A stretch of 64,000 bases of DNA from Taibaiella helva. Its GTDB lineage: Bacteria > Bacteroidota > Bacteroidia > Chitinophagales > Chitinophagaceae. Numbering within the stretch: the stretch's first letter is position 1; each line of letters starts with the position of its first letter. The translations under genes were made by a program, and so were the position numbers. Positions 52,879 through 61,558 of this stretch are shown in pieces. Location of the stretch: assembly GCF_003545695.1 (NCBI RefSeq), contig NZ_QUZZ01000004.1, positions 1 to 64,000 of the forward strand. The letters are read 5' to 3'. The notes under the pieces were generated by a model. The model was not told where the DNA came from and did not search any database. It saw only the letters and a program-made list of their open reading frames with translations.

Positions 52879-53606
52879 TGAAAGCAGCTGTACTTGTTCT
52901 TTTGTCCTTGTTCCTGTCCGGCCTAGTCCTTGCACAAATGCCGGCGGATAGCGCCGGACGACCGGCTACCGACAGCATTCAGAAGATTGCGACGGATACT
53001 GTCGCAAAGCTTCCCCGTACACCCCGCACGCATCAGCTCCGGCTTGGCTTCGATCTGTACCGTATCGCCTACAACCTGATGTGGCCCAGCCGGCAGGGCT
53101 ATGAAGCGCAAATTGACTATTCTATCACCCAGAAGACTTATGTAGTGGCGGAAGCCGGCTTCGGGAAAGGAAAAATAGATTACTCTTTTCTGCAGTACAA
53201 CAGCTCGTCCTACTTCCTGCGCCTGGGCATGGATCAGCAATTCCTGGATGTGATCAGCATCAGGGATTTCGACATCGGCTTCATCGGCCTCCGTTATGGT
53301 GTGGCAGCCGGTAAGCGCAGCGCGGTCGACTATGAAATAGCCAATCCTTTTGGCCCGCCTGTGGCCGGCTCCGTGGAAAGCCAGAACTATGTTGTTCATT
53401 GGGGCGAAGTGACCGGCGGCATTAAAGTGGAGTTCTGGAAAGGCTTTTTTGTCGGCTGGAACATACGCGGGAAGTTTATGTTCAACAGCGGTATTTTTAA
53501 AGAAATAGCCCCTAACTACATCGCCGGTTACGGGAAGGGGGATAAGTCCACCAATTTCGACTTTAACTTTTACCTCAGCTATGCGATCAGGTGGAAGGGA
53601 AAATAA
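52878..53606 (+). CDS. DUF6048 family outer-membrane beta-barrel-like protein
   Basis: A 242-residue exported protein. The signal peptide ends about residue 19 (SGLVLAQ). A Ser/Thr/Asp-rich linker follows, then alternating strands (YEAQIDYSITQKTYVVAEAG, YFLRLGMDQQFLDV, IGFIGLRYGVAAGK, FYLSYAIRWKGK) that read as a small outer-membrane barrel. DUF6048 is usually encoded just after DUF6452. The overlap of start and stop suggests coupled translation of a lipoprotein and barrel pair. Function unknown. Confidence 0.82.
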   Translation: MKAAVLVLLSLFLSGLVLAQMPADSAGRPATDSIQKIATDTVAKLPRTPRTHQLRLGFDLYRIAYNLMWPSRQGYEAQIDYSITQKTYVVAEAGFGKGKIDYSFLQYNSSSYFLRLGMDQQFLDVISIRDFDIGFIGLRYGVAAGKRSAVDYEIANPFGPPVAGSVESQNYVVHWGEVTGGIKVEFWKGFFVGWNIRGKFMFNSGIFKEIAPNYIAGYGKGDKSTNFDFNFYLSYAIRWKGK

Positions 53607-53632
53607 ATCCCCTCCATCCCTGAAGTATAGCT

Positions 53633-55747
53633 TTATTTCTTCTTCCTGGTTTCTCTTTTCTCCTCCACCGTTACCCATTCGGCCAGGTTGATCGTAAAGG
53701 GCATCTGGCCAATACGCACAACAGCCTTCTTCCCTTTGATCTCGGTAAGGCGACCCACCTGGTGATTCAGCGTATGCCGTACCAGGTCGCCTTCCTGCGG
53801 CACTCTCCCCGACAAGCGGAACTTCTTGTCCGCCTTCTTCGCCGCAGCTTCATTCTGCTGTATCTGTTTCCGGCGAAACAATATTTTCTCTGCCGATTCG
53901 AGCACCTCCTGCTTGTTCTCCGCTTTCTTCCAGTCGTGGATGATCTGCTTGAATTTCCTTTCGGTGTCGCGCAGGTATTCCAGCTCTTCTTTTTTGATCT
54001 TGTTCTGCAGCTTCAGCGTTTCGAAATGCTGCCGCAGGCGTTCTTTGTCGATCAGCTCTTCATATTGCTCTTTCAGCGCCTCATTCTTGTCGAGCAGCTG
54101 GTCGAGATACTTTTCCTTATCACCCAGCCGTACCGATTGCTGCTCGGTCTGCAGCAGCATCTTATCCAGCTTGAAATGCCCCCGCTCGGTAAGCTGCCGT
54201 GCACGGTCGATCACCTTCTTGGAGAGCTCGCTGCGCTGGGCTATAGCAAAGGTGTACGAGCTGCCCGGCTTTCCTATGGCCAGCTGGTAAAGCGGCTCCA
54301 GTCTTTCTTCATCGAAGGTCATAGCGCCGTTGTAAATGCCCTGCACCTTCCCGGCCATTACCTTGAGATTCAGGTAGTGCGTGGTAATAATACCCAAGGC
54401 TCTTTTCCCGGCAAGCTCCTCTACAATGGCTTCAGCAAAAGCGCCGCCCAGGTTGGGATCCGATCCGCTACCCAGCTCATCGATAAAGAACAAGGTCTTT
54501 CCATTGGCAAAGTCGAGGAAGTATTTCATATCGCGCAGGTGGGCGCTGTACGTGCTCAGCTCATTCTCGATCGATTGCGTATCGCCGATGTGCACAAAGA
54601 TCTGCTTGAACACCCCCATTTCCGATTGCTCGTCTACGGGGACCAGCAAGCCGGCCTGGAGCATCATCTGTAGCAGCCCGACAGTCTTCATCGATACTGT
54701 TTTGCCGCCGGCATTTGGTCCGCTGATCATCAGTATCCGCTGGTCGCGGTCCAGGGTAATATTTAAAGGGACAACGGGTTTACCGTTTTTTTGGTTGTGC
54801 AGGAAAAGCAGGGGATGTACAGCTTTGATGAGCTGTACGGAGGGATGCGGGCTCAGGCGGGGCAGCGTGGCATTCAGCTCTGCAGCCAGCAGGGCCTTTG
54901 CCCTGATGAAATCGTAGAGACCGCAAAGGTGATAATAGCTGTCGAGCTGGGGCTGGTAGCCCGAAAGATGCGCCGTGGTCTGTGCCAGAATACGCTGGAT
55001 CTCCTTATGCTCGGCCCGTTCCAGCGCCGATACTTCGTTGTTCAGCTCAATCGTTTCTTCCGGCTCAATGAATACCGTTTTGGCAGTATCGCTCTCGCCG
55101 TGAAGTATTCCTTTTACAATGCGCTTGTGTTCGGCAAAAACAGCTACGGTACGCCGCCCACTGAGAAAGCTCTCGGATATTTCGGCCAGGTAGCCTTGCT
55201 TGCTCAGCCTCCGGAGAATACCTTCAAAAGTTTTGCGCAATAGCTGCCGCGCTTTATCCAGCTCCATGCGAATGCTCATCAGCTCGCGCGAAGCATTGTC
55301 TTTTACCTGGCCGCTATCGTCGATTACAGCAGAAATGATCTGGCTGATCTCTTTTTCATAAACGATCTTTTCGGCCAGCGCCCGCAGCTGCGGATAAAGC
55401 GGATCATGGTTCTTCAGCCACTGGAGCATCTCTTTGACATTGAGAGCCAGGCTGCGGAATGCAAGCAGCTCTTCTCCTTTGAGTATGGCGCCGGACAGGG
55501 ACAGGTATTTTAGCTCCCGCTCTACGTTACGGGTAAAGTCGTTGGGGAAATGGTCATGGCTTTCCAGGGTCAGCTTATATTCCTGGGTTTGTTGCAGTGC
55601 CATGGCGATATAGTCAAATCGACTATGGAATTTCAGGTTGTCCACCCTCTTGCGGGCGGCATCAGTACGGCATTTCAGCGACAGCAGCTGTCTTATTTTA
55701 TTGAATTCAAGCTGATCCTGTGCTTGCGCCGGATAAGTTTGTAGCAT
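53633..55747 (-). CDS. mutS2: MutS2-like DNA mismatch/recombination ATPase without Smr domain
   Basis: A 704-residue MutS-family ATPase. Clamp/core helices (about 10-300) are followed by Walker A GPNAGGKT, signature motif STYSAHLRD, Walker B LFFIDELGSGSDP and the H-switch THYLNLK. A long charged coiled-coil (about 510-620) follows, and a short C-terminal barrel-like region (GRVPQEGDLVRHTLNHQVG). The Smr nuclease domain found at the end of Bacillus-type MutS2 is missing, so endonuclease activity should not be assumed. The ATG at 55747 is preferred to 55816. Converges with DUF6048. Confidence 0.93.
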   Translation of the reverse strand: MLQTYPAQAQDQLEFNKIRQLLSLKCRTDAARKRVDNLKFHSRFDYIAMALQQTQEYKLTLESHDHFPNDFTRNVERELKYLSLSGAILKGEELLAFRSLALNVKEMLQWLKNHDPLYPQLRALAEKIVYEKEISQIISAVIDDSGQVKDNASRELMSIRMELDKARQLLRKTFEGILRRLSKQGYLAEISESFLSGRRTVAVFAEHKRIVKGILHGESDTAKTVFIEPEETIELNNEVSALERAEHKEIQRILAQTTAHLSGYQPQLDSYYHLCGLYDFIRAKALLAAELNATLPRLSPHPSVQLIKAVHPLLFLHNQKNGKPVVPLNITLDRDQRILMISGPNAGGKTVSMKTVGLLQMMLQAGLLVPVDEQSEMGVFKQIFVHIGDTQSIENELSTYSAHLRDMKYFLDFANGKTLFFIDELGSGSDPNLGGAFAEAIVEELAGKRALGIITTHYLNLKVMAGKVQGIYNGAMTFDEERLEPLYQLAIGKPGSSYTFAIAQRSELSKKVIDRARQLTERGHFKLDKMLLQTEQQSVRLGDKEKYLDQLLDKNEALKEQYEELIDKERLRQHFETLKLQNKIKKEELEYLRDTERKFKQIIHDWKKAENKQEVLESAEKILFRRKQIQQNEAAAKKADKKFRLSGRVPQEGDLVRHTLNHQVGRLTEIKGKKAVVRIGQMPFTINLAEWVTVEEKRETRKKK

Positions 55748-55838
55748 GTTGATAATCGTATAAAGCAGCAGGACCGGGGTCTTGCTCTTGGGGTCAGTAT
55801 TAGAGACAGCTGTCATGCTGTCCCGGGTTCATAAAAAA

Positions 55839-55862
55839 AGCGACGTTTATATAAACGCCGCT
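55839..55862 (-). terminator. Terminator of the zinc-ribbon/nif3 transcript
   Basis: On the minus strand AGCGGCGTTTAT pairs with ATAAACGTCGCT through one G-U pair, and seven T residues follow. It lies 87 bp after the zinc-ribbon stop and upstream of mutS2, separating the two transcripts. Confidence 0.82.
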
Positions 55863-55949
55863 AAAGAAACAGGTTAAAAAATTGTACAGGAAAACGAGGT
55901 TCCGGTCCGGCCGGAAATACCCTTCATTGTCCTGAGCGTCCTTCCCGGA

Positions 55950-56705
55950 TCAGGCTTTCACCGACTCGTTCAGATCATTGTCGACCAGGATACGGCCGCA
56001 ATGTTCGCAAACGATGATCTTCTTGCGCTGGTGTATCTCGGCCTGGCGCTGGGGGGGAATGATATTGAAACATCCGCCGCAGGAGTCGCGTAGTACGGGT
56101 ACTACAGCCAGTCCGTTGCGGTAGCTGGCGCGGATACGCTCGTAAGCGGTCAATAAACGCTCTTCAACTTTTTCTTTAGCTTTTTCTGAATTCTTGGTCA
56201 GTTCATTTTCTTCCTTTTCAGTCTCTTTGATAATCTTGTCCAGCTCTTCCTTTTTGGCAGCCAGGGCTTCCTGCTTGGCTTCCAGCAGGCTTTGCGATTG
56301 CAGCTTGCTGTGCTGTGTTTCCTGCATACGTACACCGGCATCTTTAACATGCTTGTCGCACAGCTTCATTTCCAGCTCCTGCATCTCCATTTCTTTGGTG
56401 ATCGCTTCAAACTCACGGCTGTTCTTCACATTATCCTGCTGCTTCTCATATTTTTTGATCAAAGCTTCGGCTTCCTTCTTGGCGGCTTTGCGGCTTTCGA
56501 TGTATTCGCCTATGCTGGCAATTTCCGAGTCAATATTGTTTACGCGCGTCTGCAAGCCTTCCACCTCATCTTCCAGATCGTTCACTTCCATCGGCAGCTC
56601 TCCCTTAAGCGTTTTGATCTCATCCCTTTTGGAATCAATCTTTTGCAGAGTCAGAACGGCGGTAAGTTTTTCCTCAATCGAAAAATCTTTTGCTACAGTA
56701 GCCAT
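55950..56705 (-). CDS. Coiled-coil zinc-ribbon protein (CT398/C4-type family)
   Basis: A 251-residue cytoplasmic protein. A long coiled-coil (about 45-190) full of K/E heptads is followed by a C4 zinc ribbon: C209-GG-C212 and C233-EH-C236, then GRILVD. This matches the C4-type zinc-ribbon family of which chlamydial CT398 is a studied member, suggested to interact with sigma-54 or envelope machinery. It begins 3 bp after the Nif3-like stop and is co-transcribed with it, a pairing conserved widely. Confidence 0.92.
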   Translation of the reverse strand: MATVAKDFSIEEKLTAVLTLQKIDSKRDEIKTLKGELPMEVNDLEDEVEGLQTRVNNIDSEIASIGEYIESRKAAKKEAEALIKKYEKQQDNVKNSREFEAITKEMEMQELEMKLCDKHVKDAGVRMQETQHSKLQSQSLLEAKQEALAAKKEELDKIIKETEKEENELTKNSEKAKEKVEERLLTAYERIRASYRNGLAVVPVLRDSCGGCFNIIPPQRQAEIHQRKKIIVCEHCGRILVDNDLNESVKA

Positions 56706-56708
56706 ATA

Positions 56709-57809
56709 TTAGAAATAATAATTTACAGGATTTGTATTTGTCTTCGTAAAAAGAAGCGCAAAATTAGGAAATTTTTCCTTTACAATTTCAGAAAAAATTT
56801 CTATGGTAAATTGCTCACTTTCGTAATGGCCGATATCCGCGATCATGATCTGGTCTTCCGCGTCAAAAAACTGGTGGTATTTGTAATCGCCGGTCACAAA
56901 TACATCGGCGCCGGCAGCCCGGGCCTGCTTCAAAAGGAAGCTGCCCGCTCCGCCACAAAGCGCTACCGTGCGGATCTTCCCTGCAGGTGGCGCAGTATAC
57001 CGTACACAGGCAGTTTTCATCTTTTCTTTCAGGAACCGCAGAAAATCTTCAGGAGCCATGGGGTTTTCCAGCCGGCCGACCATGCCTGCTCCGATAGTCT
57101 GGTTTTCATTTTCCAGGGCGATCAGCTCATATGCGACCTCCTCATAAGGATGGTTTTCCTTCAAAGTCTTCAGCACTGCCGCTTTCAGGTGCTTGGGCAC
57201 GATCACCTCCAGCTTTTGCTCGGCTACGATCTCCCTGGGCCCTCCTGCTGCGCCAATGACCGGCTTACTATGGGCCGAAGGCCGGAAAGTGCCCGCTCCA
57301 GGTGTCGCAAAGCTGCATTCGCTGTATTCCCCTATGCTGCCCGCGCCTGCGGTGAAGAGCGCAGCCAGCAAAGCGGTGGCCTGGCTTTCGGGGACATAGG
57401 TATATAATTTATAAAGACTTTCTTTAACCGGCGCCAGGATACGGGCCTGCTGCAGTCCCAGCCGTTCGGCGATCTTCCTGTTGACACCGGCCTGCACGTT
57501 ATCCAGGTTGGTATGCGCCGCATAGATCACGATATCATGCCGGATGGCTTTGAGTATTGTCCGTTCAACATAGTTGCGGCCGGTAATGCTCTTCAGTCCT
57601 GAAAAAATAAGCGGGTGGTGTGCGACGACCAGGTTGCAGCCCCTGGCTATAGCCTCGTCCAGCACCGCTTCCGTTACATCCAGCGTAAGTAAAGCGCCGG
57701 TAGCTTCGATGCCGGCATCGCCTACCTGCACCCCGCAATTGTCGTAGCTTTCCTGGTAAGGCAGCGGCGCGAAACGTTCGATTTCGGCCAGGATATCTTT
57801 AATTTGCAT
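56709..57809 (-). CDS. Nif3/YbgI-like dinuclear metal centre protein
   Basis: A 366-residue hexameric-type protein, the long form with an inserted PII-like domain. LTLDVTEAVLDEAIARGCNLVVAHHPLIF and AAHTNLDNVQAGVNR hold the metal-binding histidines and aspartates. The C-terminal half has GGAGSFL and DIGHYESEQFTIE, which give the last ligands. Exact activity unknown; earlier names as GTP cyclohydrolase homologues are not well supported. It forms a two-gene unit with the zinc-ribbon gene. Confidence 0.92.
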   Translation of the reverse strand: MQIKDILAEIERFAPLPYQESYDNCGVQVGDAGIEATGALLTLDVTEAVLDEAIARGCNLVVAHHPLIFSGLKSITGRNYVERTILKAIRHDIVIYAAHTNLDNVQAGVNRKIAERLGLQQARILAPVKESLYKLYTYVPESQATALLAALFTAGAGSIGEYSECSFATPGAGTFRPSAHSKPVIGAAGGPREIVAEQKLEVIVPKHLKAAVLKTLKENHPYEEVAYELIALENENQTIGAGMVGRLENPMAPEDFLRFLKEKMKTACVRYTAPPAGKIRTVALCGGAGSFLLKQARAAGADVFVTGDYKYHQFFDAEDQIMIADIGHYESEQFTIEIFSEIVKEKFPNFALLFTKTNTNPVNYYF

Positions 57810-57844
57810 AGTCTCTTCAAATGCGGCTATTGGCTACCGCTGCA

Positions 57845-57852
57845 CAAAAATA
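57845..57852 (-). promoter_or_regulatory. -7 element of the nif3/zinc-ribbon operon
   Basis: The minus strand reads TATTTTTG, a full match, 35 nt before the nif3-like ATG. Confidence 0.5.
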
Positions 57853-57896
57853 AGGCAAGTGACCAGGCAAGCGGCTACTGCGGCAATAAAAAATTC

Positions 57897-58214
57897 ATGA
57901 AGGTCAGGATAAAAGAAAACAGCAGGATCGCCAGGATTGCCGCCTGGAAGCTCGGCACGAGCACCATGGCCATTACCCTGGGCAGCACCATTCACCTGCA
58001 CAATACCTCGCGGGCCGATTTCCTGGGTAACCCCTCCTGGGTATGCCACGAGCTGGCGCATGTGCTGCAGTACCGGCGATATGGCTTTACCGGCTTCTTG
58101 CTCCGCTACTTATGGGAAAGCATGCGTCGCGGCTATTATAATAACCGCTGGGAAGCGGAGGCAAGAGAAAAGGAAACCGACCGGTCATTGCTACGGAATG
58201 TCTCCTTTATCTAA
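57897..58214 (+). CDS. Small DUF4157-like protein with HELAHV motif
   Basis: A 105-residue protein with the segment VCHELAHVLQYRRYG, which has the HExxH arrangement of zinc peptidases, and a later acidic NRWEAEAREKE that could supply the third ligand, as in DUF4157-like predicted peptidases. No signal peptide. The ATG at 57897 is preferred to an upstream in-frame ATG at 57804 that would overlap the nif3 start. The stop overlaps the convergent folC stop by 4 bp. Confidence 0.7.
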   Translation: MKVRIKENSRIARIAAWKLGTSTMAITLGSTIHLHNTSRADFLGNPSWVCHELAHVLQYRRYGFTGFLLRYLWESMRRGYYNNRWEAEAREKETDRSLLRNVSFI

Positions 58215-59542
58215 GATAATACACGCTGCTCCAGGATCGCGATGGCTTCGCCGACGATAAAAAAGCTGCCGGTAATCAGGATCACATCTTCTGCACCGGC
58301 ATCGTCACGGGCGGCAGCCAGCGCGTCAGCAACAGTGGGATAGGCCTTACCTTGCAGCTGGCCTTGCTCAGCTATGCTAGCCAGCTCATCGAAAGGCATA
58401 GCACGGGGCACATTAGCCTGGGTAAAATAATAGACCGCATCGGTGGGAAAGAGCGCCAGGGCCTGGGCAACATCTTTGTCCCGCACAAAACCGCAAACGA
58501 TGCGCAGACCGGCCACGGCCGCTCCCGATGCTCTCAGAGCTGCCAGGTTAGCGGCCAGGAAAGACATACCTTCTGCATTATGCGCTACATCGAGCACAAT
58601 CTCAGGCTGCTGCCGCAAACGTTCCCAGCGGCCACGCAGCCCCGTAGTGGTCTTTACCTGCTCCATGCTTTTCAGCACCTGGTCCCGGTCCAGCCGCCAG
58701 CCCATCTGCTGCAGCAGATCACATGAAGCGAGCACCGTCTTGATATTATGCGCCTGGTAGCTGCCCAGGAGATCGGTTTTGAGATCGTACATTTTTTGCT
58801 CTCCTTTATGGATCGCCTTATAATATTGATAATCTGCGTCCTGCTTTACCCTTACCAAATCCCACAGGCTGTCGGCATATACAACGCTGGTATGCTTATT
58901 CAATGCTGCCAGGAAAAATACCTGCTCCGTTTCCGCCTGTGTTTCACCCACCACCACGGGTACTTTTTCCTTAATGATCCCGGCTTTCTCCCTGGCGATC
59001 TGGGGTAAGGTATCTCCCAGTATCTGGGTATGATCCAGCCCGATATTGGTGATCACCGACAGTACAGGATCGAGAATATTGGTGCTATCGAGCCTGCCGC
59101 CAAGCCCCGTTTCCACCACGGCTACATCTACTTTCTCTTCTGCAAAAGCAGCAAAGGCCATCGCTACGTTCAGCTCGAAATAGGAAGGCTCGATGCTATC
59201 GAACAAGGGGCGCATTTTTTCCACAAAAGAAATCACAAAGGATTCCGATACAGGAATGCCGTTGATACGTATCCGTTCTCTGAGGTCGACCAGGTGTGGC
59301 GAAGTATACAAGCCGGTCCGGTACCCCGCTTGCTGCAGCGCTGCTGCGATCATATGGCTGGTGCTGCCTTTGCCGTTGGTGCCGGCGATATGGATAGCCG
59401 GAAATTTTTGCTGGGGCTGATCCAGCGCAGCACATAACTCAATAATATTATCCAGCCCGCTCTTGATCGCTTGCTGCCCGATTCTTGAGAACATAGGCAA
59501 TCTTTCGGTGAGCAGGGCAACGGTTTCCCGGTAGGTAGGCAT
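58211..59542 (-). CDS. folC: Folylpolyglutamate synthase / dihydrofolate synthase
   Basis: A 443-residue Mur-ligase-like enzyme that adds glutamate to dihydropteroate and/or folates. The P-loop is HIAGTNGKGSTSHM, the substrate loop YTSPHLVDLRERI, the Mg-binding VVETGLGGRLDSTN and the ATP-clamp IGLDHTQILG; the second domain has LDVAHNAEGM. Length and motifs are those of the bifunctional type. It is divergent from the T9SS cargo genes. Confidence 0.95.
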   Translation of the reverse strand: MPTYRETVALLTERLPMFSRIGQQAIKSGLDNIIELCAALDQPQQKFPAIHIAGTNGKGSTSHMIAAALQQAGYRTGLYTSPHLVDLRERIRINGIPVSESFVISFVEKMRPLFDSIEPSYFELNVAMAFAAFAEEKVDVAVVETGLGGRLDSTNILDPVLSVITNIGLDHTQILGDTLPQIAREKAGIIKEKVPVVVGETQAETEQVFFLAALNKHTSVVYADSLWDLVRVKQDADYQYYKAIHKGEQKMYDLKTDLLGSYQAHNIKTVLASCDLLQQMGWRLDRDQVLKSMEQVKTTTGLRGRWERLRQQPEIVLDVAHNAEGMSFLAANLAALRASGAAVAGLRIVCGFVRDKDVAQALALFPTDAVYYFTQANVPRAMPFDELASIAEQGQLQGKAYPTVADALAAARDDAGAEDVILITGSFFIVGEAIAILEQRVLS

Positions 59543-59638
59543 CAGGCGTCAATTTGATGATAATGAATACAGACTGCGAAAATATTGCAATTCCGCGTGT
59601 TGTTAAAATCAAAAGGATCGGAAGCGATCAAGCCCCCC

Positions 59639-59655
59639 CTACCCATTTATGTAGG
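59639..59655. promoter_or_regulatory. Conserved inverted-repeat element, copy 1 (CTACCCATTTATGTAGG)
   Basis: This 17-mer is 16/17 identical to 61454-61470 upstream of the second paralogue. CCTAC and GTAGG form the arms around CCATTTAT. It lies 130 bp before the start of the first thioredoxin-fold T9SS gene. Conservation in both upstream regions, whose flanks otherwise differ, suggests a protein binding site. Confidence 0.5.
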
Positions 59656-59667
59656 AGACTTTTTTTT

Positions 59668-59698
59668 TTGACAATATCTAGAATTTAATCTATTTTTA
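59668..59698 (+). promoter_or_regulatory. Possible promoter of the first T9SS paralogue
   Basis: TTG (59668-59670), 20 bp, then TATTTTTA (59691-59698), one base off the -7 consensus. It overlaps the first two 22-bp repeats. Confidence 0.4.
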
Positions 59699-59740
59699 TC
59701 TAGAATTTCATCTCTCTTTATCTAGAGATTATTCCAATTT
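59675..59740. repeat. Three tandem 22-bp repeats (TATCTAGAATTT core)
   Basis: Units start at 59675, 59697 and 59719. The first 12 bases are TATCTAGAATTT, TATCTAGAATTT and TATCTAGAGATT; the last 10 are looser. Each holds the palindrome TCTAGA. The 22-bp period places the sites near one face of the helix across the likely promoter. The second paralogue has no such repeats. Confidence 0.65.
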
Positions 59741-59785
59741 TACCCCAGAATTAAGTTTAAATTACCTTTTTAAAAAAAACAGAAC

Positions 59786-61315
59786 ATGAAAAAAACGCTA
59801 CTTTCATTAGCGCTGGCTGGATTTGCTTTCGGATCGGCACAAGCCCAATTGCCAGTGGGTACCACAGCCCCCGACTTTACATTGACGGATATCAATGGTG
59901 TTAGCCGCCACCTTTATGAGTATACCGACCAAGGCTATACGGTTATTATCGATATCTCAGCGGCATGGTGTGGTCCATGCTGGGCGGTGCACAACAGCCA
60001 TGTATTGAAAGATCTTTACAATCAATATGGTCCTACCGGAACCGTAACACCCGGCAAGATCATGGTGCTTTTTGTGGAAGGTGAATCAACCAATACTACA
60101 GCTCAATTGCACGGTACAGGAACTACCCCTCCTGCCGACTATGCCACCGGCACTCAGGGTGACTGGGTAAGCGGAGAGCCTTATCCCTTCATCGATAACT
60201 CTACACTCAACTCCACTTATCAGATCGGCGGCTTCCCTACCTTTACTGTGGTGTGCCCCAACAGGCGTGTAGCTTTCTCTACAGCAGGCTACAATGCGCC
60301 CATGCTGACAACTGCCTTCTGGACACCCTTCATCGGTCAATGCCCTTCAGCGGTTAGCGGCGTGAACGGCGCTACTGCGCTGGTAAAAACACCTACACTG
60401 GCCTGTAACGGCGGCCAAACCAAGCTGACTGCTGAGATCCAGAACATGGGTACTGCTCCGCTGACTACTGCAACCGTGGTTGCTAAAGTAAACGGCAGCG
60501 CCGTAGCGACTAAAAACTGGACCGGAAACCTGGCTAAGTACGAATCTGCACTTGTAGAAATCGGTGACTACACCTTCACACAGCCCAGCACCGACGTTTC
60601 TTATGAAATCACAGTACCGAGCGATGCACTGGCTTCTGACAATGCCAAAACACAGGCAACCACTACCAAAACTTCAACTTACAAAACCTGGGTATTGACC
60701 GTGAAAACCGACAACTACCCCGGCGAAACTTCCTGGAAAGTGAAGAACAGCGCAGGTACTGTAGTGCAGCAGCACACCTACACAGCCGGAACCGGTCAGA
60801 ACGGCGCAGGCGGCCCTGATGCTATGAAGCTGTTTACCCACAACCTGAGCCTGAATGCCAATGAGTGCTATACTGTAGAGGTTGCCGATGCTTACGGAGA
60901 CGGCCTCTATGGTGTAAGCTCAGCGGCTGATACCGGATACGTTCTGCTGAAAGATGGCGCTGGTGGCATGATCTACAACTTCGGCGGTGGCTTTGGCGAA
61001 GGCGCAGCAACTATTGTTAAGTCAGGAGACCAGGGCGTAGGTATTGAAGAAGTGATCGCTCAGGGCGAGCTGAAAACTTATCCCAACCCCGTTACCGATC
61101 AGCTGAACATTGAAATGAACCTGGTTAAGTCGACCAAAGTAAGCTTCACTTTTGTGAACCTGCTGGGTCAGCAAATCGGCGCCCCTGTTGAGAAAGCGCT
61201 GAGCAACGGCCAGAATAAAGTAACCTTGAATACGGCTGCCCTCGCTCCGGGTGTATATGTGCTGAACATCATTACAGACAAAGGAAGCATCCAGCAGAAG
61301 TTCGTGAAGAAATAA
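59786..61315 (+). CDS. T9SS-exported thioredoxin-fold protein, paralogue A
   Basis: A 509-residue secreted protein. The signal peptide ends at SAQAQ (residue 21). A redoxin/thioredoxin domain (about 25-195) carries an active-site C62-GP-C65 (AAWCGPCWAVH) and a late cis-proline GGFPTFTV. A CARDB-like beta domain follows (about 205-290), then a beta-sandwich (VLTVKTDNYPGETSWKV, VEVADAYGDGL), then a type A sorting tail (TYPNPVTDQ, FVNLLGQQI, GVYVLNI, end FVKK). It should act outside the cell or on its surface in thiol chemistry. About 90% identical to the next gene by eye, with extra residues TPPADYA in the first half. Upstream lie the inverted repeat and 22-bp repeats. Confidence 0.9.
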   Translation: MKKTLLSLALAGFAFGSAQAQLPVGTTAPDFTLTDINGVSRHLYEYTDQGYTVIIDISAAWCGPCWAVHNSHVLKDLYNQYGPTGTVTPGKIMVLFVEGESTNTTAQLHGTGTTPPADYATGTQGDWVSGEPYPFIDNSTLNSTYQIGGFPTFTVVCPNRRVAFSTAGYNAPMLTTAFWTPFIGQCPSAVSGVNGATALVKTPTLACNGGQTKLTAEIQNMGTAPLTTATVVAKVNGSAVATKNWTGNLAKYESALVEIGDYTFTQPSTDVSYEITVPSDALASDNAKTQATTTKTSTYKTWVLTVKTDNYPGETSWKVKNSAGTVVQQHTYTAGTGQNGAGGPDAMKLFTHNLSLNANECYTVEVADAYGDGLYGVSSAADTGYVLLKDGAGGMIYNFGGGFGEGAATIVKSGDQGVGIEEVIAQGELKTYPNPVTDQLNIEMNLVKSTKVSFTFVNLLGQQIGAPVEKALSNGQNKVTLNTAALAPGVYVLNIITDKGSIQQKFVKK

Positions 61316-61343
61316 ATGTTTTAATCATTTTCGCTTCTTCCAG

Positions 61344-61381
61344 GAGGCCGTCCCAAAATTCAGGGACGGCCTCTTTTTTTG
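61344..61381 (+). terminator. Rho-independent terminator after paralogue A
   Basis: GAGGCCGTCCC (61344-61354) pairs perfectly with GGGACGGCCTC (61363-61373) with an 8-nt loop, then a T tract of seven. It separates the paralogues into two transcripts. Confidence 0.92.
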
Positions 61382-61453
61382 TCTATACCACGCATACAAT
61401 ATCTCTTATTTTTCAGCTCACTACAATGTGTTATTTAGTTATAAAATAAGAAT

Positions 61454-61470
61454 CTACACATTTATGTAGG
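61454..61470. promoter_or_regulatory. Conserved inverted-repeat element, copy 2 (CTACACATTTATGTAGG)
   Basis: 16/17 identical to the element upstream of paralogue A. Here CTACA and TGTAG are perfect 5-bp arms. It lies 88 bp before the start of paralogue B. Confidence 0.5.
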
Positions 61471-61558
61471 CGATATTTCTTTTGATGACAGTAAAAATTT
61501 TACCACCTTCAGCATCTGAATTTCATTTTCAAGCATAAATTATTAAAAAAGACAGAGC

